Below the pieces are notes generated by a model that was not told the DNA's origin, made no database searches, and saw nothing but the letters and a program-made list of their open reading frames with translations. From Trichomonas vaginalis G3 (taxonomy: Eukaryota > Parabasalia > Trichomonadida > Trichomonadidae), in the NCBI RefSeq assembly GCF_026262505.1, contig NC_067207.1:18692082-18756081 (forward strand): a DNA stretch of 64,000 bases, in the 5' to 3' direction. The stretch's first letter is position 1. Every line of letters begins with the position of its first letter. The position numbers and the translations under genes are program-made. Positions 57,179 to 64,000 of the stretch are shown in pieces.

Positions 57179-59371
57179 TTATGGTGAGACTTCAGCTACA
57201 TCTGTTCCCATCAATGACTCAGTCATTTCAGTATGTCTTTCGAAGATAAATCTATTGATCTTCTTTCTATGCGATCTAATGAGAAGCAAAGCTGCAATTC
57301 CAATGATTATTGCCATCAATCCAGCAACAGAAGAAATAATTATTATTGTCATAGTTGATTTCTTATTTGATACAGGAGTTGGTGTCAAAAGCGAGTCCAT
57401 GTGAACAAGAGAGAAACAAGATTTTCCATTTCTTTTTATCAATTTCATATCAAAAACTCTTGATGAACCATTGAAATTCCAATGATTACTATTGAATTCG
57501 TAACTTAATTCATCGAAATTCACTTCAAGTTCTTGGAAACAAATGAGATCCAAACTGAAATCATCCCAATCTCCATCATAAAAGAACTGATCTTGTACAT
57601 TATCATTTATGAACTTAACATGAAGTCCTCCATCTTCACTCCTCTTAAAATCTCCATCTTTATATTTAACATCAATCACAACAGGTTTATCATTTATTTT
57701 TGTCACTTTTTGTACATCAAGATGATTGTAATTTGCTGCTGTCAATTTTTTGATATTAATGAAACCACATTTAAACAAAGAATAATGTATTTCTATTGTT
57801 TCAACACCGAACACGTCTTTGAGGTCAGAGAAAGTATCAGAATAAATTGCTAATGTCTTGCATTTTATTGTTTGATTTGTTGGTAAATTTGTTTGTGCAG
57901 ACATCTCCAATCTTTCAGTATCAATAAGAACATTACTATTTATTATTACCGCATGCTGTTCTAAACTTACTTTCTTAAATTTTATTGTGTCATGGCCTTG
58001 ATAATTCAAAGAAAATAGTGACAAAATTGTCAATTCTGTTTGTGGCCGAATTTCAGTGTAGTTTTTCATTATTAATTCGTTAAATTGAACAGAAAAGATA
58101 ATTGGAAATATTGTGAAATCCATGAAAACTTTCCCATTCACATTTAATGCCAAATTTCCTATATCTGCATCAGAATATAAACAAATGTCTTTAGAAATAA
58201 ATTGATTTGAAAATCGTGTAAAACGTGACGATTCATTGAAAGTTAAATTGCTTGCATCTGTTGATATATAATTATGACCTGAGAAAAAGATAGTATTCTT
58301 TTCATCATACACTGATTCTCTGAAAATTTGCAAGTTATCTCCTGACATATAAAAGAATAATTTTTCTACATTGATATTATGTGTAATAACATTACTATCT
58401 CTGATCTGAAAACTATTCCCAATGAATCTAACATCTGGATCTAATAAGCAATCACGAATTATACAATTTGAAATGTTAAGTTTAACATTGTTTGGATTCT
58501 TAAGTGTTAAATTTGTTAAATAAAGATAACTAAATTCTTCATTTGATGTAAAATAAACAGTGTTTGTTTTGTGACGTGAAGTGATATTAAATTGTCTTCT
58601 TCTTGGTGAAAAATGATCAATAACAAATGGTTCTTCGTATTCATCCCATATTACAAGTTGGAATGGTTTCCATGAATAGTCAATTCCAGGAAAAACCTGT
58701 TTAAATTCATTAATTCCATATCTGGTTCCATCTAAAAATTCTAAACTTCCTTCTTCTGCAACGTAAATCTTATGAAGCAACACTGGTTTCTTGTATTTCA
58801 ACTCTATAACATATTTTTCATTATTCACATCGTACTTGAATCTTTGTTCTGTGTCAAATATATCATTTTGAACATGAACAATAGGTTTATGGACATCGAA
58901 TAGATCTCTATTTTTCATTTTGCAGAAGACATAATTTATTGATTCGTTGGCGTCTAAATATATGAGAAAAAGGTTTGGAGATAATGGTTCGAGTCGTAGA
59001 GGGACTAAGCGATTGTCAATGTAGTTGAAAACTATTACCCCTACATCCAATTTGCAACACGTCAAATAAGAATGATAAAAAAGTGCAATTCTTCTTGATG
59101 AAATATTTGCATTGTCCATATCAAGTGTAGAGTCATGTAATTCCATTTTAGAGATGTTAAACAGAAGGTTGCTGCTTTTAATTCGGACTTTGGAATCATA
59201 AATCTCTAAATTTTCAATGAAGATGGGAGATTCATTTTGGATTGATTCAAAAATAAGATCACCCATTGGTTTTACACTAGAATAGAATTCTAATCCTTTA
59301 GTTTCACTTATAAATGTTGATATCGATTTATGAATATGAATCAAATTAGCGGGAAAAATCACACTCTTCAT
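57179..59371 (-). CDS. Type I surface membrane protein, paralogue A (N-terminally short)
   Basis: 730 residues. A long beta-rich ectodomain with N-glycosylation sites, a conserved membrane-proximal block (GGLHVKFINDNVQDQFFYDGDWDDF, YEFNSNHWNFNGSSRVFDM), one transmembrane helix near 680-702 (MTIIIISSVAGLMAIIIGIAALLLI) and a short tail. It is paralogous to the protein at 61,011-63,617, with which it shares these blocks, but starts about 140 residues later and has no signal peptide. Homologous N-terminal sequence is found separately at 60,460-60,790. Either the gene has lost its true 5' end or it is interrupted. It is probably a cell-surface protein of the trichomonad; function unknown. Confidence 0.7.
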   Translation of the reverse strand: MKSVIFPANLIHIHKSISTFISETKGLEFYSSVKPMGDLIFESIQNESPIFIENLEIYDSKVRIKSSNLLFNISKMELHDSTLDMDNANISSRRIALFYHSYLTCCKLDVGVIVFNYIDNRLVPLRLEPLSPNLFLIYLDANESINYVFCKMKNRDLFDVHKPIVHVQNDIFDTEQRFKYDVNNEKYVIELKYKKPVLLHKIYVAEEGSLEFLDGTRYGINEFKQVFPGIDYSWKPFQLVIWDEYEEPFVIDHFSPRRRQFNITSRHKTNTVYFTSNEEFSYLYLTNLTLKNPNNVKLNISNCIIRDCLLDPDVRFIGNSFQIRDSNVITHNINVEKLFFYMSGDNLQIFRESVYDEKNTIFFSGHNYISTDASNLTFNESSRFTRFSNQFISKDICLYSDADIGNLALNVNGKVFMDFTIFPIIFSVQFNELIMKNYTEIRPQTELTILSLFSLNYQGHDTIKFKKVSLEQHAVIINSNVLIDTERLEMSAQTNLPTNQTIKCKTLAIYSDTFSDLKDVFGVETIEIHYSLFKCGFINIKKLTAANYNHLDVQKVTKINDKPVVIDVKYKDGDFKRSEDGGLHVKFINDNVQDQFFYDGDWDDFSLDLICFQELEVNFDELSYEFNSNHWNFNGSSRVFDMKLIKRNGKSCFSLVHMDSLLTPTPVSNKKSTMTIIIISSVAGLMAIIIGIAALLLIRSHRKKINRFIFERHTEMTESLMGTDVAEVSP

Positions 59372-59481
59372 CTTATATATGGTGCTATAGTATTGGTATA
59401 TCGTTAAGATTGGAATACTATCAAGCCATGAACAACTGAGGAATGTCAGTTCTGAGTTTTCAAAGACGTGTATATAAGGTA

Positions 59482-59568
59482 GTCACAAAATCTAAGTAGT
59501 GAGGCTCTCAAAAATTGAACCGTACTCCATACAAAATTTGTGTACCCTCACTACTTGGATTTTGTGGC
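59482..59568. repeat. Imperfect 25-bp inverted repeat
   Basis: GTCACAAAATCTAAGTAGTG (from 59,482) and its near reverse complement CACTACTTGGATTTTGTGGC (ending 59,568) form 25-bp arms with three mismatches around a 37-base loop. It lies in the DNA separating paralogue A from its missing N-terminal segment. Confidence 0.75.
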
Positions 59569-60465
59569 CTTCAATTGAGAGGTTAGTTTTGATAGAGCAC
59601 GTTATAAAATTAAAAGGGAAAAATAAATAAAATTTAAACATTTAATTATATATAATGTAAGGAGTGTAATTCCAAATTTTCTAAAAACTATTCAAATTTG
59701 AGCATTTTTTTGGAAATAGTAAATCTAATATGTACATCTAATAACAACATGATTCATCACCTTTTCAAGCTCTGCAGTCAATTTTTTGAAATTTGATTGA
59801 AATAAATGTAGCAAAAATTACATTTCATTAGGGAATATATGAGTTTCTCTGGAAACAGGCTGATAAATTTTAAATTTTGTCCAATCAACATGAATGCATT
59901 GAGAAATTTGGATTGATTTTCTGGTAGAATCTGGAACAATTCAACCATGTATAAATGGATCATGTAATCATCATGAAATGTTAGTGTTAGAGTTCAAAAG
60001 AAACAGAATGAGTGGAAATCAAACACAATCTGAATAATTTTAAACGTATACAATCTTTAAGTTTGTATTTTGAATTCTACATATATGATTGTGTAATTCG
60101 TTCTTTCAAATTTTCGGATTCAGGCATGTTTTGATAAAATTCATTCCCAAAAACGTCAATTAACAATTAAATTTAGTGTATTTTAAATATATATACGTAT
60201 TATATTTTATAAATTATATTAAATTCGCAAAATTTTAAGTTTTAAACAAAAATAAAAAATGTTCAAAATATGAAATTATGCATAGGATATTAAAATTTAC
60301 ATGTTAGCAATTTTTTTGAATTGCTTTCAATTTTCATATTGAAATTTTTAAGATTTTTTTCTGAAATAATAAGCAAGAATATCAACCTAAATAATATTAA
60401 ATTCCATGCGTTAATTTCCCCTCAAAAGTCATTAACCGCCTCTCAATCTAGATTTTGTGAGTACT

Positions 60466-60790
60466 TTAGATTTGGCACGTATAGATAAAGTTTGATACAA
60501 ACTTGTTATGAATGGATATTGAAGCACTAGGTACGAGATAAATTGAAATTGTGTCCTTTTCGGATGGTGTAATCACTAATTTTGCCGAAGTTTCTTGTTT
60601 TTGCCGTTGAACAAATAGTATATGATCACCAATGAAAGACAAAGTCACAAAATCAGGAACGTTTGTGATATTATATGCAGCAATACTTGTATTTTGTGGA
60701 TAATTTTTGAATTTTTCATGGATAACATCATTGAAGTCGACACAAATTGTTATATTTTTCGCTAGTTTCGCCGGCCTCTTCAGCGTTTGC
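60466..60790 (-). pseudogene. N-terminal relic of the surface-protein family
   Basis: In one minus frame, LKRPAKLAKNITICVDFND and then FVTLSFIGDHILFVQRQKQE, VITPSEKDTISIYLVPSASISIHNKF align with residues ~22-115 of the 868-aa paralogue (ERISIDFGKENYEK; LFVAFFGQKISF; LLSPKNITLRFNENTNLTIHNRF). No ATG begins it. It is in the same orientation as paralogue A, about 1.1 kb upstream of its start, and supplies just the part that paralogue A lacks. Confidence 0.7.
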
Positions 60791-61010
60791 TTGAAATAAT
60801 AATAAGATTAATAAGATTCTCATTCAAAAGTAATAAATTCTCAATTTTTGAATTTTTTGGCCTTCAGAAAAAAATTACGAGGTTTAATTTTTGTTTTTCA
60901 TCATGTACCCAACAAATTTCTGTTATAAAATTTTTTTAACCACTTAAATTTTGAATGGATCAATGTGATTTTGCACTTTTTTGATATTTCAAATAAAGTC
61001 AGATTGATAT

Positions 61011-63617
61011 ATGCACATACTGTTATTGTGCACATATTGTATGTCACAAACAAAATCAGTAGCAAGCAAGCATAATAAAGAAAGAATATCAATCGATTTC
61101 GGAAAAGAAAATTATGAAAAAAATAAAAAAATTCAAATATCTTCTCCGAATTGCAACATATATGTCAACCAAGTGTCTGGGTCTTTGTTTGTTGCTTTCT
61201 TTGGCCAAAAAATCTCATTCAAATCAAAAAATTATCATAATGACGAACAAAAGGTAGCTCTAGAGCTGCTTTCACCCAAGAATATCACGTTGCGATTCAA
61301 TGAAAACACAAATTTAACAATTCATAATAGATTTAATTCAAATAAATTTCTTGCAGCAGATTTCACCTTGATACTTAACAAAAGCTGTACCATTACATTT
61401 CTTAAGTGCTCATATAACGAAAAACAGTTCAAGATGAACATAATTCAAGATTTTCCGACGTCATATTATATTAGTTCATCATTTCTTCCAGCAGACTTAC
61501 AAATAGGACAAAATTCTACAACAGATATATACTTTGACACACTAAATCTCAAGCTGAAGAGTATTCACACTTCATCATCTTTTAATTTGATATCTTCTCA
61601 AAAAAATTCCAAAATTTTCATACAAGAATTACAGTCAAAGTATTCTGAAATTTCTATTAACACAAATTCAGAAAAAATCGAATTTGACAAAATTGATTTG
61701 AATAATACAATTCTAAATATACCAAATTCAAGAATTAGTAGTACATTATGCTTTATTAAAAATATATCACAAATAAATTGTTCAAATCTATACATATACA
61801 GAACACTTTTATATCCAATTGAAAATCATATTTATTTTGTTGCAGAAGATTTATCATTAGAAATAATAGTTGTTAACAACCTTGATGGCGTTAAAAAGAA
61901 AAACATAATTATCTCAAAAACGCCATCAGCGCCGAGGATTGTTTCTGATAGTATCTATTCTTCAAACTCGAATTTTGTCAAGAGAAATTATTTATATCAT
62001 CCAGAGACACAATTTTACAGTTTGGATTTGATAAATAAGCGTAAGAATGTATTTAATAGACTGATTGTTACAGAATCAGATATAACTATTGATGAAACTT
62101 ACGTTACAAAACTCTCCGATTTGAAAGACTTTTTGAGAAAGTCAATGGATTATTCGAATTTTTCTTTTGACATTGAAATTTGGGATGACTACAAAACCAA
62201 AACAATTAAAATTGCAAATATTGCCGGATATAGAAAAATTTTGAATATACGCTCTAAATACTTTTCAAAGGTAAGATTTTATGATGAGAAACAAATACAT
62301 TATATTAATTTCGATAATGTATTAGTAGATGATACTTATTTTGTAGCAACTACTTTTGCTTTACATAATGCAGTTGTTTCAGAAAATTGTCAAATAACCG
62401 TTTTAGGGAGTTTGAAAACCACGAACAGTTCACTTTTGACACCTAACATAACTTATAACTCTAGTGAATTACGCTTTTTAAATGATATTGTTGTTGATGA
62501 AAAGACTATAAATGATTCGTTAAATTCAGTTCAAATCAAAGGAGATTTCGGTTTAATTGCAAGGAAAAATGTCAAAATAAATTATGATCATTTAGTAAAT
62601 AAGATTGAATATAAAGGAACAAATAATACATATATTATATCAGATATCCAACTAAATAATCCAACATCAATATCAACAATGAGAAAACTTTATTTAGACT
62701 TCAAATATTTGCCAACAAATTTGACACTTTCTACACCAGAATATTTTATTTTTGACAAAACAAAAATTTCTAATGAAACAAATTTAGCTTTAGAGTTTCC
62801 AATAACCATAGATTCTGAATCAAAAAGAGATGTTGTACTAAATACATTGCATCTACAATCAAAATCCGTTTTGGATTTGACAAATAACGTGAAAATTTTC
62901 ACAAATGTATTGAATGTTTCAACATCAAAACAACCCAACAAAGTTACTCTTAATACAAAAATTCTGTCACTTTTAGAAGACTCTTTTACAACGATAGATA
63001 AGGTTAATGGTGTAGAGTTCATAGATATTCATTATTCTGTTTTTAAACTTGGTTTCATACACATAAATAGTTTGAAATCATTAAAAGCAAATAATCAAAC
63101 TAAGAGTAATATTGAGGATAAAAATATTACTCTTATATATGTTGAAAATGCGAAGAAAGCAAAGTGTCCCGGTGGTTTGCATGTTAGATTTTATAATGAT
63201 GATATTGAAGATCAATTTTTCTATGATGGTGATTGGGACGATTTCAACATCGATTTTATTTGTTTTGACTCGTTTGAAGTTAATGAATCATGTTTAAGTT
63301 ACGAATTCATCAGTCATCACTGGGATTTCAATGGTAGTACTCGAACGTTTGATATGTCTATTTCTAAAAAGAACTCACAAACATGTATTTCATTGGTTCA
63401 TCGTGATGCAGATTCGAAAGATGGATCAAAGAATCCTGGTGATAAGAAAATAAAGATAATAATTTATTCTCTTATTGGTGTATTAATTGTTATAATCATT
63501 GTTATCATTGCAGTTGCTGTTATTTGTAAGAAAAGAAACAAAAAGAAATATATTATTCGATTTGCTTCGGATAATGCTAGTGAAGCTTTGACTGAATCAT
63601 TGCTTGCCATGGAATAG
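61011..63617 (+). CDS. Type I surface membrane protein, paralogue B
   Basis: 868 residues. The N-terminus MHILLLCTYCMSQTKSVA is a plausible signal peptide. Then comes a long beta-rich ectodomain, probably a parallel beta-helix, with many N-X-S/T sites, and the family block GGLHVRFYNDDIEDQFFYDGDWDDF, YEFISHHWDFNGSTRTFDM near 720-775. One transmembrane helix (IIIYSLIGVLIVIIIVIIAVAVI near 815-837), a basic stop-transfer (KKRNKKKY) and a short tail ending in SEALTESLLAME follow. The tail motif ..TESL is shared with paralogue A (TEMTESLMG) and may be a sorting signal. The gene is head-to-head with paralogue A. Complete at both ends. Confidence 0.85.
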   Translation: MHILLLCTYCMSQTKSVASKHNKERISIDFGKENYEKNKKIQISSPNCNIYVNQVSGSLFVAFFGQKISFKSKNYHNDEQKVALELLSPKNITLRFNENTNLTIHNRFNSNKFLAADFTLILNKSCTITFLKCSYNEKQFKMNIIQDFPTSYYISSSFLPADLQIGQNSTTDIYFDTLNLKLKSIHTSSSFNLISSQKNSKIFIQELQSKYSEISINTNSEKIEFDKIDLNNTILNIPNSRISSTLCFIKNISQINCSNLYIYRTLLYPIENHIYFVAEDLSLEIIVVNNLDGVKKKNIIISKTPSAPRIVSDSIYSSNSNFVKRNYLYHPETQFYSLDLINKRKNVFNRLIVTESDITIDETYVTKLSDLKDFLRKSMDYSNFSFDIEIWDDYKTKTIKIANIAGYRKILNIRSKYFSKVRFYDEKQIHYINFDNVLVDDTYFVATTFALHNAVVSENCQITVLGSLKTTNSSLLTPNITYNSSELRFLNDIVVDEKTINDSLNSVQIKGDFGLIARKNVKINYDHLVNKIEYKGTNNTYIISDIQLNNPTSISTMRKLYLDFKYLPTNLTLSTPEYFIFDKTKISNETNLALEFPITIDSESKRDVVLNTLHLQSKSVLDLTNNVKIFTNVLNVSTSKQPNKVTLNTKILSLLEDSFTTIDKVNGVEFIDIHYSVFKLGFIHINSLKSLKANNQTKSNIEDKNITLIYVENAKKAKCPGGLHVRFYNDDIEDQFFYDGDWDDFNIDFICFDSFEVNESCLSYEFISHHWDFNGSTRTFDMSISKKNSQTCISLVHRDADSKDGSKNPGDKKIKIIIYSLIGVLIVIIIVIIAVAVICKKRNKKKYIIRFASDNASEALTESLLAME

Positions 63618-64000
63618 TATTATACTATTCTATTTTATATATAATAATTATGAAATATTTTTAATTTGATTTCCGAATTTTTCTTTTTAAATTACGGATT
63701 TATTTGACATGTCTCTTGTAATATTGTAAATAGTTTTAAAATAAAAAAGAATTAATGAATGTGGTTAATTTTTGTTTGATTTTCGAAATTCTAACGTTAA
63801 ATCACTTTTTTTTCATAGTGTCAAACACAATCCGAAGCCTTTTTAAGCTCATTTGTTAAAAATTCGGAATGAAAATGAGGATTATTACAGATCCAACCAG
63901 TAACAAAATAACTCTCAAAATGTCCATTCAATTTTCAAATCTTATTTGAAATAAAATTATATTGGACATACATATAATAAAATTCTTTGATTTTCAAAAA
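63618..64000. other. 3' flank, no gene seen
   Basis: About 380 bases of AT-rich spacer to the window end. Confidence 0.4.

Overview
The window is AT-rich, intron-poor eukaryotic DNA, and its gene content points to a parabasalid, most likely a Tritrichomonas-type trichomonad (for example T. foetus). The evidence is a DUF3447-type ankyrin protein, a PP1-like phosphatase, a TTLL12-like protein, a SHIPPO/STPGR axoneme protein, beta-helix surface proteins, a multi-pass PAS/cyclase-like membrane protein, trichomonad initiator-like TCAYTY motifs 11-14 nt before several host start codons, and a large Maverick/Polinton element. Species assignment is inference.

Layout. 1-23.8 kb is host sequence: a large membrane protein (open at the window edge), a beta-helix gene relic, two divergent membrane-protein genes, a small gene, the SHIPPO gene, an ankyrin gene, TTLL12, a UBX fragment, a gene interrupted by one in-frame stop, an acidic coiled protein, a second beta-helix relic and a decayed piece of the SHIPPO gene. 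23,927-47,394 is one 23.5-kb Polinton/Maverick with terminal inverted repeats and a 6-bp target duplication (TAAGTG). It sits inside a ~120-bp TTAA-flanked miniature transposon. 47.4-64 kb is host again: a LisH protein, a small gene, two nested TTAA-flanked non-autonomous transposons, a discoidin-like gene remnant, a PP1-like phosphatase, and a divergent pair of paralogous type I surface proteins with a further N-terminal relic between them.

The Polinton. Its left half is mainly plus-strand: a large coiled-coil protein, the double-jelly-roll-type major capsid protein, small proteins, a probable minor capsid protein, an SF3 helicase and the packaging ATPase. Its right half is mainly minus-strand: a KilA-N protein, an unknown 312-aa protein, an unknown 286-aa protein, protein-primed DNA polymerase B, small possible virion proteins, a fibre with a phage-type tail-collar domain, and a Dam-like adenine methyltransferase. 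The integrase is on the plus strand within this half. It is a fossil: several structural and ATPase genes look whole, but the polymerase, fibre, coiled-coil gene, methyltransferase and one paralogue are broken (roughly 15 breaks in all). No adenovirus-type protease was recognised. Three tandem-repeat arrays (54-bp, 22-bp and ~22-bp GTCGGAAGG units) and five copies of the palindrome GGTGAGATCTCACC fill its central non-coding DNA.

The most interesting points are: the combination of phage-like fibre, KilA-N, Dam and SF3 helicase in one Polinton; the palindromes at gene 3' ends; the nested TTAA transposon family; a leucine-rich-repeat insertion in TTLL12; and an ORF pair split by a single TAA. 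No tRNA, rRNA or CRISPR array was seen.
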